A stretch of 32,976 nucleotides of DNA. It comes from Desulfatibacillum alkenivorans DSM 16219. GTDB taxonomy: Bacteria; Desulfobacterota; Desulfobacteria; Desulfobacterales; Desulfatibacillaceae. The number at the start of each line of letters is the position of its first letter. The stretch's first letter is position 1. Shown here piece after piece: positions 1 to 8,218 of this stretch. The DNA is taken from contig NZ_FQZU01000053.1 of NCBI RefSeq assembly GCF_900142135.1, positions 1 to 32,976 on the forward strand, read 5' to 3'. The translations under genes and the position numbers were made by a program. The notes beneath the pieces are model-generated. The model did not search any database, was not told where the DNA came from, and saw only the letters and a list, made by a program, of their open reading frames with translations.

Positions 1-15
1 GTCAAGCGCCTTTTT

Positions 16-82
16 GTTGGGTTCGAAGTCCAAAATCAGCGAAGCCTGCGAGATGCTTGGAAGCCGGACTTCTTAACCCAAC
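16..82. repeat. Imperfect inverted repeat at the left edge
   Basis: GTTGGGTT plus GAAGTCC (16-31) are answered by GGACTTC plus AACCCAAC (66-82), with one extra base in the right arm and a 34-base loop. It resembles dispersed palindromic elements of the kind found between genes; it could also form an RNA hairpin. No coding function is seen here. Confidence 0.5.
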
Positions 83-91
83 CTGCTATTT

Positions 92-289
92 TTACATGAA
101 AAGGCGTAGGTAGGGCAGAGCTTTGAAAATGAGTCTTGAGCTCCTAAGAAAACGGATATTTGGGGGGCATGAACCAATTTCCCCATGACCGAAAAAGTCT
201 TCCTGGAATGACAGGGAAATCAGTATCGCGTCCCCCGAAATATACAGGATCAATAGTCCAACGTGTTCCCGGAATTCAGGGTGCACCAT
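92..289 (-). CDS. Possible small protein, 65 aa, unknown
   Basis: A short reading frame of 65 codons starting ATG at 289 with a good ribosome binding site (AAGGAGATAAGG just before the ATG). The predicted protein has a hydrophobic stretch around residues 10-28 and no motif I recognise; the composition is not clearly that of a folded domain. The start site is the main reason to list it. It could be the degraded beginning of a longer gene, since it lies between a repeat and the end of the metallophosphoesterase gene. Low confidence. Confidence 0.25.
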   Translation of the reverse strand: MVHPEFREHVGLLILYISGDAILISLSFQEDFFGHGEIGSCPPNIRFLRSSRLIFKALPYLRLFM

Positions 290-357
290 CCTTATCTCCT
301 TAACCGCTGTTCCAGTTTCAAGTTATGCGCGAGATCAAGTCATGTCCCTGAATTCCT

Positions 358-1893
358 CTATTTCACCCGTGTGGAGCAAAACCCCTTATCCGTGGAATAG
401 TGAAAAACCTCGGCCGGGGTCTCTTTTTTCCCGTCCACCATCTTTTCCAGCCAGCCGCCGCAATTGTGGGTCTTTAGATGGTTCCCCTGGATGGGCTTGG
501 GAAAGGGCAGGCCATTGCCGCCGTTCCAGCCCGTGGGTTCGTGGGTGTGGCCCCAGATCATTCTTTTAGGCGGCAGGATTTTGCGTTTTTCATCATCGTC
601 GTAAAATTGATTATTGACGGCCTCAATTTCCTGGAGGCACGACAGATAATAGCTTCCCACCCGGATTTGATTTTGTTCATCCTTTAGAAATTCCGCGTTT
701 CCCCGGGCGTCCTTATAATTCTTGACGGCGTTTCTCACCAGGGGGCGGACGGCGGTCGCCGCCGTTTTGAGGACTGCGCTTGCGATCAATCCCAGGTCAA
801 ACCGTTGGGTCAGGGAGCCCGGCAGCCTTTTGATGTATTTGTCCAGCCGGTCGGGATAGTTCTTTTTTACGTCTTTTTGCACGTCCCGGACCACCTTGGT
901 CAGGGGCGCCGCCTGCCCGACGCCCGTGCATGAAAGCTGGTTAAGGGGGAAATTCATGCCCGCGCTGTCCGCCTGGCCCAAATAGATTCCGTAATCGCCG
1001 TCCCAGTATACTTTGGGCCTTTCCCACATTTCCTTGCCATTCACCACCCCCTTGAAGTTCCGTATGTCGTCAGAGGTCAGGTCCAGGCCCACCTGGCCGC
1101 CCAAGGCCCAGAAGGTTTCAAAATAATGGCCGTGGGTGATGAGCACGCATTCCTCATCCCTCCCCTTATTTTCGTTTTTGGGAGTAATCAAATAAAGATT
1201 GGGGTAGCACACCCAGACCTTGGGGGCCTCCGGATCTGCTGCTTGTTCTGAGCCCTCTTTGCAAAACAGCCTGTCCAGAAATATGCCGTCCCGCATGTCC
1301 TTCAGGTCCTTTGATTGCGCCGCCTTGTCCATGCGTGCTTTTTCATCCTTAAACCATAGGGGCTTCCTTTTGGGCCAGAAAAAGGAATGGGGCTTAATGG
1401 CCCGTCCGTCTGAAAAAGCCGGTGTGGAAGCCTCATCCTTTGGCTCCTCGGCCCGAAGCGCCTGCATTTTTTTGGGGGTATCCTCCCGATCGTCCAGGAC
1501 TCCCGGCATGGAGCGGTCCAGGGGCAAGGGGGATTGGCACTTGCGGATTTTTTTGATCACGTTCACTTCGTAATCCACCAGATGGGCGAAATCGCCGTCG
1601 TGGTTGCCGGGAACGTATATCACTTGCCGGGCCATGGGCGACTGCTTTTCTTTCCCCTTTATTTCTCCGTTCACCGCCCGGAAAAACACCTTGGCGTTGT
1701 CATAGGCCTCTTCATACGAGGCAATGGCGAAGTCAAAAACGTCCCCCACTAAAACCAGAAAGTCCAGCGGCTCTTCTCCCTGCAGCGCCGCCTCCTTAAA
1801 ATCGGTGAAACGGTCATGGTTTAAAACCCCCCTGCTCACCAGACCGCACGCAGGATCTCCAAAATGAGTGTCCGAAATGATGGCCAGGCGCAT
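358..1893 (-). CDS. Calcineurin-like metallophosphoesterase, 511 aa
   Basis: A metal-dependent phosphoesterase of the calcineurin-like superfamily. The conserved dinuclear-metal motifs are visible in order: D-x-H in ISDTHFGD (residues 7-13), GDVFDF near residue 55, GNHDGD near residue 97, a THGH motif in the middle and GHTHEP near the C-terminus. At 511 aa it is longer than simple family members: the insert between the GNHD and GH-x-H motifs is about 300 residues and Lys/Asp-rich. No signal peptide or membrane segment is seen, so it is probably cytosolic. The start at 1893 is chosen because AAAGGAGA lies just upstream; an in-frame extension to 1959 lacks this. The substrate cannot be told from sequence. 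It is divergent from the citrate synthase gene. Confidence 0.85.
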   Translation of the reverse strand: MRLAIISDTHFGDPACGLVSRGVLNHDRFTDFKEAALQGEEPLDFLVLVGDVFDFAIASYEEAYDNAKVFFRAVNGEIKGKEKQSPMARQVIYVPGNHDGDFAHLVDYEVNVIKKIRKCQSPLPLDRSMPGVLDDREDTPKKMQALRAEEPKDEASTPAFSDGRAIKPHSFFWPKRKPLWFKDEKARMDKAAQSKDLKDMRDGIFLDRLFCKEGSEQAADPEAPKVWVCYPNLYLITPKNENKGRDEECVLITHGHYFETFWALGGQVGLDLTSDDIRNFKGVVNGKEMWERPKVYWDGDYGIYLGQADSAGMNFPLNQLSCTGVGQAAPLTKVVRDVQKDVKKNYPDRLDKYIKRLPGSLTQRFDLGLIASAVLKTAATAVRPLVRNAVKNYKDARGNAEFLKDEQNQIRVGSYYLSCLQEIEAVNNQFYDDDEKRKILPPKRMIWGHTHEPTGWNGGNGLPFPKPIQGNHLKTHNCGGWLEKMVDGKKETPAEVFHYSTDKGFCSTRVK

Positions 1894-1983
1894 GGCTTTT
1901 CTCCTTTCATAAAAAGAGCGTACGGCGGAGCCGATCAACGGACTCTCCTCGCTCTGCAAAAATTACTATCTCTAAAAAGACAC

Positions 1984-2033
1984 ATTATATCGGAAGTAAA
2001 AGGCATATTATACGGCTGCTATCTTCAAGTCAA
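1984..2033 (-). promoter_or_regulatory. Possible promoter of the metallophosphoesterase gene
   Basis: Reading the minus strand, TTGACT (2033-2028) is followed after 15 bases by a perfect TATAAT (2012-2007), and a second TATAAT sits at 1989-1984. The spacer of 15 is shorter than the usual 17, so which -10 is used is unclear. Confidence 0.4.
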
Positions 2034-2136
2034 TGGGCGGGAGCGGGATTGCCCCTTATTTTTACAATTAAAATTCTCGATTTGTGAGTTTGATGGCGTC
2101 TATGTATGAGGGCGGATCTTCATCGGTTTTGTCTAT

Positions 2137-2181
2137 TTGACTATTCTCCGCACTTTATGTATAAGATTCGCTTGTACGAAT
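2137..2181 (+). promoter_or_regulatory. Sigma70 promoter of citrate synthase with overlapping inverted repeat
   Basis: TTGACT (2137-2142), a 17-base spacer and TATAAG (2160-2165) make a near-consensus sigma70 promoter. Immediately after the -10, ATTCG (2166-2170) and CGAAT (2177-2181) form an inverted repeat over the expected transcription start, which could be an operator. The untranslated leader to the citrate synthase ATG would be about 100 bases. Confidence 0.6.
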
Positions 2182-2275
2182 GTACCAATAATTCGGGAAG
2201 AGAATGCTTACGCCTCGGCATGGGCCTCACATAGGTTCCATCGTCCGGGGTGTTGTTTCAGGAAAGGAGATAATC

Positions 2276-3577
2276 ATGGAAGAAATGGCAAAAATTACCA
2301 TAGGAGACGAAACTTTCGAGTTGCCGGTCATCGTGGGGACGGAAGGCGAAAGGGCCATCGATATTCAAACGCTGCGCAAGCGCACCGGCCTGATCACTTA
2401 CGACCCCGGCTTCAATAACACCGGAAGCTGCAAAAGCGCCATCACCTTTATGGACGGCGAGAAGGGCGTGCTCCGCTACCGCGGGATTCCCGTAGAGCAA
2501 CTTGCAGAAAAATCCACCTTTGTGGAAACCGCATATCTGTTGATCAACGGCCGGCTGCCCGACCAAAGGGAGCTGACCCGTTTTTCCGTGCTGCTTAACG
2601 ACCACTCCATGGTTCATGAAGACATGCGGACGTTTTTTGAGAATTTTCCGCGCGGCGCCCATCCCATGGGAATTCTTTCCGCCATGGTGAACGCCCTGCG
2701 TTTTTTCTATCCCCAGTTGGAAGGCTTGTCCGAGGTTGAGGAACTGGATATTATCGTCACCCGGCTGATTTCCAAGGTCAGGACCATGGCGGCCATGTCC
2801 TACAAGATTTCCCGGGGACACAAGGTGGTCTATCCCAAGCCGGATCTGTGCTATTGCGCAAATTTCCTGAACATGATGTTTGACTCCCCCGTCAAACCCT
2901 ATGAACCGGATCCGGATTTCGTCCGCGCCTTGAACGTGCTCTGGATTCTTCACGGAGACCATGAGCAGAACTGCAGCACCTCGGCCGTTCGCCTGGTGGG
3001 CAGCGCGCGAGTCAACCTGTACGCCTCCATTTCCGCGGGCATTTCCGCCCTGTGGGGGCGCCTCCACGGCGGCGCCAATCAAGCCGTTATTCGCATGATG
3101 GAGGAAATCCACGCAGCGGGAGGCGACGTAAAGCCCTTTGTGGAGCGGGCCAGGGACAAGAACGACAACTTTCGCCTTATGGGCTTCGGCCACAGCGTAT
3201 ACAAGACTTACGATCCCAGGGCGAAAATCATCAAGAAGATGGCCGACACGGTCCAGGCCAAGCTGGACAAGAACGATCCTTTGCTGGAAATCGCCAGGGA
3301 CCTGGAGGAAGTGGCTCTGAAGGATCCCTACTTCATCGACCACAACCTGTACCCCAACGTGGACTTTTACTCCGGCATCGTCATGCGGGCTATGGGCATT
3401 CCCACGGAGATGTTCACGGTCATGTTCGCCATCGGCAGGCTGCCCGGCTGGATTTCCCAGTGGAAGGAATGCTTTGACAGCCCTCGCTGGAAGCTGTCCA
3501 GGCCCCGCCAGATATACACCGGCAACAATATCAGGGACTACACGCCCATGGAGGCGCGCACCAAAACCATGCTCTAA
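2276..3577 (+). CDS. gltA: Citrate synthase (type II, GltA-like), 433 aa
   Basis: Condenses acetyl-CoA and oxaloacetate to citrate at the entry of the TCA cycle, in the cytosol. Family motifs are clear: LHGDHEQNCSTSAVR, HGGANQA (active-site His), GFGHSVYKTYDPRA (second His) and VDFYSGI with the catalytic Asp. E. coli GltA has HRVYK where this protein has HSVYK, a modest difference from memory. Length and the HxDHEQN motif fit the hexameric GltA class. The ATG at 2276 follows GGAAAGGAGATAATC, an excellent ribosome binding site; an upstream in-frame extension to 2204 lacks one. The gene is transcribed alone from the promoter just upstream and is followed by two hairpins. Confidence 0.93.
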   Translation: MEEMAKITIGDETFELPVIVGTEGERAIDIQTLRKRTGLITYDPGFNNTGSCKSAITFMDGEKGVLRYRGIPVEQLAEKSTFVETAYLLINGRLPDQRELTRFSVLLNDHSMVHEDMRTFFENFPRGAHPMGILSAMVNALRFFYPQLEGLSEVEELDIIVTRLISKVRTMAAMSYKISRGHKVVYPKPDLCYCANFLNMMFDSPVKPYEPDPDFVRALNVLWILHGDHEQNCSTSAVRLVGSARVNLYASISAGISALWGRLHGGANQAVIRMMEEIHAAGGDVKPFVERARDKNDNFRLMGFGHSVYKTYDPRAKIIKKMADTVQAKLDKNDPLLEIARDLEEVALKDPYFIDHNLYPNVDFYSGIVMRAMGIPTEMFTVMFAIGRLPGWISQWKECFDSPRWKLSRPRQIYTGNNIRDYTPMEARTKTML

Positions 3578-3622
3578 TGGATGCCTATGGACGGGCAAAC
3601 CGTCCATGACGGATTTCATTCA

Positions 3623-3649
3623 GGGGGACGGCCTGCGCCGTTCCCCTTT
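3623..3649 (+). terminator. Hairpin between citrate synthase and the C-GCAxxG gene
   Basis: GGGGGACGGC (3623-3632), loop CTGC, and GCCGTTCCCC (3637-3646) pair over ten positions with one G-T wobble, followed by only TTT. A second hairpin, ATGGACGG/CCGTCCAT with a five-base loop, lies at 3587-3607. The weak T tract leaves termination partial or uncertain. Confidence 0.45.
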
Positions 3650-3673
3650 GCTGTCTAAGGGAAAGGAGTCATC

Positions 3674-4123
3674 ATGACCGATCGGGAAAAACAGGCTATG
3701 GAGTTTTTCGACAACGGCTTCAACTGCGCCCAGGGCGTGCTCATCATGCAGTCCCAAACCCTGGGCCTGGACAAGGAAACCGCGGCGGGCATCGCCTCGG
3801 CTTTCGGCGGAGGCGTCAGCCGGAGAGGCAACGTTTGCGGCGCCGTCGCCGGAGCGCTCATGGCCTTGGGCATGCAATTCGGCAATAAGGCTCCAAATGA
3901 CAAGGCCGCCAGGGAAAGAGCCTATGACAAGGCGGATCAGTTCATCGCCCGATTCACGGAATCCTGCGGCTCCATGATATGCCGGGATCTTTTAGGCGTG
4001 GACTTGAGCCGGCCCGGCATGCTGGAAAAAGCCCGGGAGGAAAGAATTTTTCAGGAAAAATGCCCGCGCTATGTGGCCTTGGCTGCAGAAATTGCGGAAG
4101 CCATGCTGGCCGAGGGAAAATAG
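3674..4123 (+). CDS. C-GCAxxG-C-C family redox protein, 149 aa
   Basis: A small cysteine-rich protein of the C_GCAxxG_C_C family (putative redox-active protein). The signature cysteines are present: FNCAQG near residue 17, GNVCGAVAGALMALG near residue 55, SCGSMIC around residue 98, and CPRY near the C-terminus. The AFGGG stretch before the second Cys is typical. Family members occur mainly in anaerobes; their exact role is not established, and electron transfer or metal binding is inferred. AAAGGAGTCATC precedes the ATG. It may be co-transcribed with citrate synthase if the upstream hairpins read through. Confidence 0.85.
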   Translation: MTDREKQAMEFFDNGFNCAQGVLIMQSQTLGLDKETAAGIASAFGGGVSRRGNVCGAVAGALMALGMQFGNKAPNDKAARERAYDKADQFIARFTESCGSMICRDLLGVDLSRPGMLEKAREERIFQEKCPRYVALAAEIAEAMLAEGK

Positions 4124-4140
4124 CAAGCGCTTGCTTTTTT
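4122..4140 (+). terminator. Rho-independent terminator after the C-GCAxxG gene
   Basis: The stop codon overlaps AGCAAGCGCTTGCT, a self-complementary stem-loop, directly followed by TTTTTT. This has the standard intrinsic terminator form, though the stem is short. Confidence 0.6.
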
Positions 4141-4141
4141 C

Positions 4142-4207
4142 TTGACCGATAGTATGTCGTCACTTATGCTCCCTCCAGGGGGAAATCGGCCCCTGAAGGG
4201 GCCGTTT
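4142..4207 (+). promoter_or_regulatory. Putative promoter plus leader hairpin of the ferredoxin-domain gene
   Basis: TTGACC (4142-4147), 17 bases, TATGCT (4165-4170) resembles a sigma70 promoter. Shortly after the expected start lies a strong hairpin CGGCCCC-TGAA-GGGGCCG (4187-4204) followed by TTTG. It may be an attenuator, or the terminator of the preceding unit; the two cannot be separated by eye. Confidence 0.4.
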
Positions 4208-4265
4208 GACAAACCTTCCTGATTTATCTCTTTTCTCTACATTAAAAAAACAGGGGAGAACCCGG

Positions 4266-5351
4266 ATGAGCGACGACGTTTACAAAAAACTGGCCAAAGT
4301 ATTGGACACCCTTCCCAACGGCTTTCCCGCCACGGAAGACGGCTTGGAACTCAAAATCCTGAAAAAAATTTTCGAGCCGGACGAAGCCGATCTTTTTTGC
4401 GACCTGCGCCTGAAATTCGAAAGCCCCGAACAAATCGCCGAACGCACCGGCCGCCCGGTGGAAGGCCTGGACGAAAAGCTGACCGCCATGTGGAGGCGCG
4501 GCCAGGTCATGGGCATCGATTTTGGCGAGGTGCGCGTATTCAAGATGCTGCCCTGGGTGTTCGGCATTTTCGAGTTCCAGATCGACCGCATGGACCGGGA
4601 GTTCGTGGAGCTCTGCCACGCCTACGAGCCCCACTTCGGCAAGCAGTTTTTCGAAACCGGACCTCCGCTCATGCATGTGGCGCCCGTGGAAAAGGACATC
4701 CACGCCGATCACATTTCCCTGCATTATCAGCAGATTTCCAGCATCATAGAAAAAGGCCGTTCCTTCGCCGTTTCCGAATGCATTTGCAAAAAGGAAATGG
4801 ATATGCTGGACAACCCCTGCAAAAAGCTCACGGAGGTCTGCATGGCCATTGCTCCGGTTCCCGGCGTGTTTGACGGATACCATTGGGGGCGCCCCATCAC
4901 CAGGGAGGAAGCCAAGGAGCTTTTGGTCAAGACCGAGGAAAGCGGCCTGGTGCATCTTTCGTGGAACATGCAGGACGGGCATTTTTTCATCTGCAACTGC
5001 TGCGGTTGTTGCTGCGGCGTCCTGAGAAGCATCAACGACATGGGCATTCCGGCCAGCAAGGTGGTCAACTCCCACTTTGTCGCGGTGATCGACCCGGAAG
5101 AATGCGTGGCCTGCGGAGTCTGCGCGGACGAACGCTGCCAGGTCCGGGCCATTGAAGAAGGCGACGACGCCTATCAGGTCAAGCCCGAAGCCTGCATCGG
5201 CTGCGGCCTGTGCGTGTCCACCTGTCCGTCCGAAGCCATTTCCCTGATTCGCAAGCCCGAAGAGGAATGCGAAATTCCCCCGGCCAACGAAGACGCCTGG
5301 TTCGAGGCCAGGGCAAAGGCCCGCGGAGTGGATTTTTCCGCCTATAAATAG
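4266..5351 (+). CDS. 4Fe-4S ferredoxin-domain protein, 361 aa
   Basis: A soluble iron-sulfur protein. The C-terminal part holds two 4Fe-4S ferredoxin motifs: CVACGVC...C (about residues 280-290) and CIGCGLCVSTCP (about residues 310-321). Upstream are additional Cys clusters, CICKKEMDMLDNPC near residue 175 and CNCCGCCCG near residue 244, which may bind another cluster. The N-terminal half looks like a winged-helix-type region, as in related proteins of anaerobic deltaproteobacteria. An electron-transfer role is inferred; the partner is unknown. The ATG at 4266 follows GGGGAGAACCCGG; an in-frame start at 4206 lies inside the leader hairpin region and is less likely. Confidence 0.8.
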   Translation: MSDDVYKKLAKVLDTLPNGFPATEDGLELKILKKIFEPDEADLFCDLRLKFESPEQIAERTGRPVEGLDEKLTAMWRRGQVMGIDFGEVRVFKMLPWVFGIFEFQIDRMDREFVELCHAYEPHFGKQFFETGPPLMHVAPVEKDIHADHISLHYQQISSIIEKGRSFAVSECICKKEMDMLDNPCKKLTEVCMAIAPVPGVFDGYHWGRPITREEAKELLVKTEESGLVHLSWNMQDGHFFICNCCGCCCGVLRSINDMGIPASKVVNSHFVAVIDPEECVACGVCADERCQVRAIEEGDDAYQVKPEACIGCGLCVSTCPSEAISLIRKPEEECEIPPANEDAWFEARAKARGVDFSAYK

Positions 5352-5400
5352 TGGATTTTTTAGCCGGTCCATAGTAAGACCAGGAAAATATTGCTTATGC

Positions 5401-5430
5401 CCGGTGCAGGCCCCTTCCTGCACCGGATAT
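5401..5430 (+). terminator. Hairpin after the ferredoxin-domain gene
   Basis: A perfect 10-bp inverted repeat, CCGGTGCAGG (5401-5410) and CCTGCACCGG (5417-5426), with a six-base loop. It is followed by ATATTCT rather than a clean T run, so it may end transcription weakly or stabilise the 3' end. Confidence 0.5.
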
Positions 5431-5508
5431 TCTCCCGGCGCTACACTGACATTTCGTTCGGGCTTTAACAAGGTGCAACCGGTTAACTAATTCTCCAGGG
5501 AGGGAAAG

Positions 5509-6555
5509 ATGGACGTTCTCGGCATTGATATAGGTTTTGGGTTTACAAAAGCAACCAACGGCAAGGAATTCCTCATGTTTAAATCCCTGCTGGGGGAGGC
5601 CGCCGAAATCCCCTTTCGGGCCAATCTTGCCAATTCCTCCTTTACGGAAAACCTGCACGTGACCGTGGACGAACAAACCTTTTTTGTGGGCGATTTCGCC
5701 GAACGCCAGTCCGGCGTGCGTCAATCCACCCTGGATCAGGACCTGCTGGTTCAGGAGTTCGCCAAGGTCCTGGCCCTGACCGCGGCCGGCATTTTCTCCG
5801 AAAAATACGCGCCCATGAACGTGGTTTCCGGCCTGCCCGTGGGATATTTCACCGAATACAAGGAGGCCTTCGTCAAGGCCATCCTGGGCCATCATACCGT
5901 CAATTATCACAAGGCGGACGGGTCCGTGGTGACCCGGCGCATCAACATCAACCGGGTGCGCATGATTCCCCAGCCCATGGGCAGCGTGCTCAACCTCCTC
6001 ATGGACGAACGCGGCCGGATTACGGACAGGGACCTTGCCAGCAAAAAGGTGGGCGTGGTGGACGTGGGATTCAAAACCACGGACTTCATCATTTTTGACA
6101 AGCTCCAGTTCATCACCCGGGGAAGCCGGACCATCGACACGGGCATCTCCGACATCTTCCGCACCATCGCCAATAAACTCCGCAAGCAGGTGGACGTCAG
6201 CCTGGAGCTTTACCGCCTGTACGATCCCGTGTCCAAGGGAAGCATTCGCATTCGCGGCCAGGAGTTGGAACTGGCCGAGATCCGCGATCACGTCTACGCC
6301 CAGGCGGCCGGCGAGATCGCCGACGAAATCAACCAGATCTGGTCCGACGACTGGGACATGGACACCGTGGTCCTGACGGGCGGCGGCGGCATGGAGCTGG
6401 CCAAGCACCTTCAGCCTTTGATCGCCGGCAACGTGGTGGGAATCCCCAACGATACGGACGCCCGTCTGAACAACGTCCAGGGCTACCTCAAGTTCGCCCG
6501 CCATCTGTGGGAAAAGGACGAACCGCCTCCGGCCAGGGAGGAAAGCGCGGAATAG
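5509..6555 (+). CDS. ParM/StbA-like actin-family ATPase, 348 aa
   Basis: An actin-fold ATPase resembling plasmid-segregation proteins of the ParM/StbA/Alp type. Nucleotide-binding motifs are visible: phosphate-1 loop DIGFGFTKA at residues 6-14, phosphate-2 loop VDVGFKTTDF near residue 185, and the adenosine motif VVLTGGGGMELAKH near residue 288. Length matches ParM (about 320-350). ParM proteins form filaments that move DNA with a ParR adaptor and parC site; no ParR-like gene or iteron array is adjacent here, so the cargo is unknown and a chromosomal cytoskeletal role is possible. AGGGAGGGAAAG precedes the ATG. It is followed by a terminator and then by repeats. Confidence 0.75.
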   Translation: MDVLGIDIGFGFTKATNGKEFLMFKSLLGEAAEIPFRANLANSSFTENLHVTVDEQTFFVGDFAERQSGVRQSTLDQDLLVQEFAKVLALTAAGIFSEKYAPMNVVSGLPVGYFTEYKEAFVKAILGHHTVNYHKADGSVVTRRININRVRMIPQPMGSVLNLLMDERGRITDRDLASKKVGVVDVGFKTTDFIIFDKLQFITRGSRTIDTGISDIFRTIANKLRKQVDVSLELYRLYDPVSKGSIRIRGQELELAEIRDHVYAQAAGEIADEINQIWSDDWDMDTVVLTGGGGMELAKHLQPLIAGNVVGIPNDTDARLNNVQGYLKFARHLWEKDEPPPAREESAE

Positions 6556-6590
6556 ACCCCGCTCTTCGAAAAAAAACCTAAGAAAATCCC

Positions 6591-6626
6591 AAACGCCCGC
6601 GGCAATCAGCCCAGGCGTTTTTATTT
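6591..6626 (+). terminator. Terminator after the ParM-like gene
   Basis: AAACGCC (6591-6597) pairs with GGCGTTT (6614-6620) across a 16-base loop and runs into TTATTT. The T-rich tail supports intrinsic termination; the long loop lowers confidence. Confidence 0.5.
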
Positions 6627-6650
6627 GAGTTTTTGGGGGCGGCCCAAGCC

Positions 6651-7042
6651 ATGTAGCTTCAGGGCTTGCCCTGCTGTTTTTGAGCGCCCCAGGCAGCGGC
6701 AGTGTACTGCCTGGGTTGCTTTAGCAACAAAAAGTGCGGCCTGAAAAGACGATCGAAACCTGGCATGTCCGGCGGGCGAATGACCTTGCTCGAAACTGCC
6801 CTTATGTAGTTGCGCGGTCCCCGCGCCATGTAGCTTCAGGGCTTGCCCTGCTGTTTTTGAGCGCCCCAACCAGCGGCGGTATGCTGCCTGGGTTGCTTTA
6901 GCAACAAAAAGTGCGGCCTGAAAAGACGATTGAAACCTGGCATGTCCGGCGGGCGAATGACCTTGCTCGAAACTGCCCTTATGTAGTTGCGCGGTCCCCG
7001 CGCCATGTAGCTTCAGGGCTTGCCCTGCTGTTTTTGGGCGCC
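6651..7042. repeat. 177-bp tandem repeat, two full copies and a partial third
   Basis: The unit begins ATGTAGCTTCAGGGCTTGCC at 6651, 6828 and 7005, a period of exactly 177 bases; copies one and two differ at only a few positions, and the third keeps about 38 bases. Each unit contains hairpins: CCAGGCAG/CTGCCTGG, GTTGCT/AGCAAC, and at its end GTAGTTGCGCGGTCCCCGCG. Translated frames across it merely repeat the same peptide and have no family resemblance, so I treat it as non-coding. Confidence 0.9.
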
Positions 7043-7537
7043 TGTAAACCAGATCCAACCTATGCGGCCCAACTGTCCGGCCAGCCGCGGCATGCAATGG
7101 CGGGGGCCGTCAGGCCAATAAGGGCGGCCAACCACGGTTATAAAAACAGGGAATGATTTGCGGCCGAAAGGCCTTACTTGAAACCGCCCTTCTGTAATCT
7201 CGAGGTCCCCTTGCTCTATGGCGCTGCTTGCAGCGCCCGTTTATTCCGATGCGTCACACAACCGTCATTCCCGCATGCTTTTAGCGGGAATCCAGCGTCG
7301 TTTTGCAATCGTCCTTTTTGGATGCAATGACAGGGCGGCCCAGGCAAGGTCGTTTTTTGCCTGGGCGCAAAGCGCAGAAGGCGCGACCTGGAAAGGTGAT
7401 AGAAATCAGGCAAGGCCGGTGGGAGAGCGGCCTAAGTTAAAGACTCGTTCCCATGCTCCAGCGTGGGAATGCATATTAAACTGTCTGAAATCAATACGGT
7501 TCAGGGCGCCTTCTTGCTGCAAAAAAATGCGCTTTTT
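7043..7537. repeat. Mosaic of decayed dispersed palindromic repeats
   Basis: No gene is seen here. Sequence at about 7165-7215 resembles the second half of the 177-bp unit, and 7340-7440 resembles its middle portion (GCGCGACCTGGAAA matching GTGCGGCCTGAAAA). ATTCCCGC/GCGGGAAT (7267-7291) is a perfect 8-bp inverted repeat of the common CGTCATTCCCG type, and TTCCCATGCT/AGCGTGGGAA (7448-7469) is another familiar intergenic palindrome. The stretch looks like an accumulation site for small repeats. Confidence 0.65.
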
Positions 7538-8218
7538 CTATTTTTTTGATTTAAGGCTTCTTTCCAGGCGGGGCAGAAACAAATACATGAGGCTTTGCTT
7601 GATCCAGTTTTTGTATTCCGGGCTGCGGGGCGCCACGCCTAAAACCCTGGCGTGATAGGACGACGCGCCGATATACACGATCATCAGGTTGATCATGCTG
7701 TACACCCACCACACGGCCCGGTCCGAATCGTACTCGCCGGGCGCCACCCGGATAATCATGTCCTTGGCTTCCGACACATAGGCGGAAAACCGGTCGAATC
7801 CCGGGATTTCGCCGTCCTTGTCCCCTTCGGCCACGTTTTGCATGAGCAACAGCACGGGATCGGGGTTGTCGAACAGGTAGTCCAGGGCCCGGTCCAGAAA
7901 CAATGACAGGCCCTTTTTCGCAGACAGGGCGTCCAGGCCCTCCATCCAGGTTTTGGACGCGGCAAGAAGTTCTTCCATGACCTCTTCGGCCACGGCTTCA
8001 AACAATTCGGCTTTGGTGAAATAATGATTGATGAGGGTGAAGCTGAATCCCCCCTCCTGGGCGATCATTCGAAAGCTGGCCGCCTGATAGGGGTGGGAGC
8101 GGAACACGCGGCGGCCCGCCGCGATGATCATTTTGCGGGTGGCGGCGCCTTTGGCGCCCTCGCCGCACCAGCGGCCTTTGCCGCATTTTTTATTTTTACC
8201 GGGGATGGAAATCTTCAT
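7538..8218 (-). CDS. TetR/AcrR-family transcriptional regulator, 226 aa
   Basis: A one-component repressor-type regulator. The N-terminal helix-turn-helix is visible at about residues 28-75: TRKMIIAAGRRVF, then ASFRMIAQEGGFSFTLINHYF, the typical TetR recognition helix ending in a Y/H-x-Y-F motif. The remaining residues would form the ligand-binding and dimerisation domain; its ligand is unknown. It begins with about 25 basic residues (Lys/Arg/Gly) before the HTH, so the true start may be a little further in; the site upstream of 8218 (GGGGATAGAAAG) is weak. No divergent target gene lies next to it: the region upstream is repeat-rich. Confidence 0.8.
   Translation of the reverse strand: MKISIPGKNKKCGKGRWCGEGAKGAATRKMIIAAGRRVFRSHPYQAASFRMIAQEGGFSFTLINHYFTKAELFEAVAEEVMEELLAASKTWMEGLDALSAKKGLSLFLDRALDYLFDNPDPVLLLMQNVAEGDKDGEIPGFDRFSAYVSEAKDMIIRVAPGEYDSDRAVWWVYSMINLMIVYIGASSYHARVLGVAPRSPEYKNWIKQSLMYLFLPRLERSLKSKK

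Noticed and set aside
2258-3619. A 453-codon frame antisense to citrate synthase
   Set aside because: Shadow of a high-GC gene; composition (His, Gly, Val, Gln-rich) is not protein-like and citrate synthase motifs are complete on the other strand.
6621-7097. A 158-codon minus-strand frame over the 177-bp repeats
   Set aside because: The peptide repeats only because the DNA does; there is no start site or known family.
7043-7537. CRISPR array in the repeat-rich region
   Set aside because: Repeats are decayed and unequal in length, there are no regular unique spacers, and no cas genes occur in the window.
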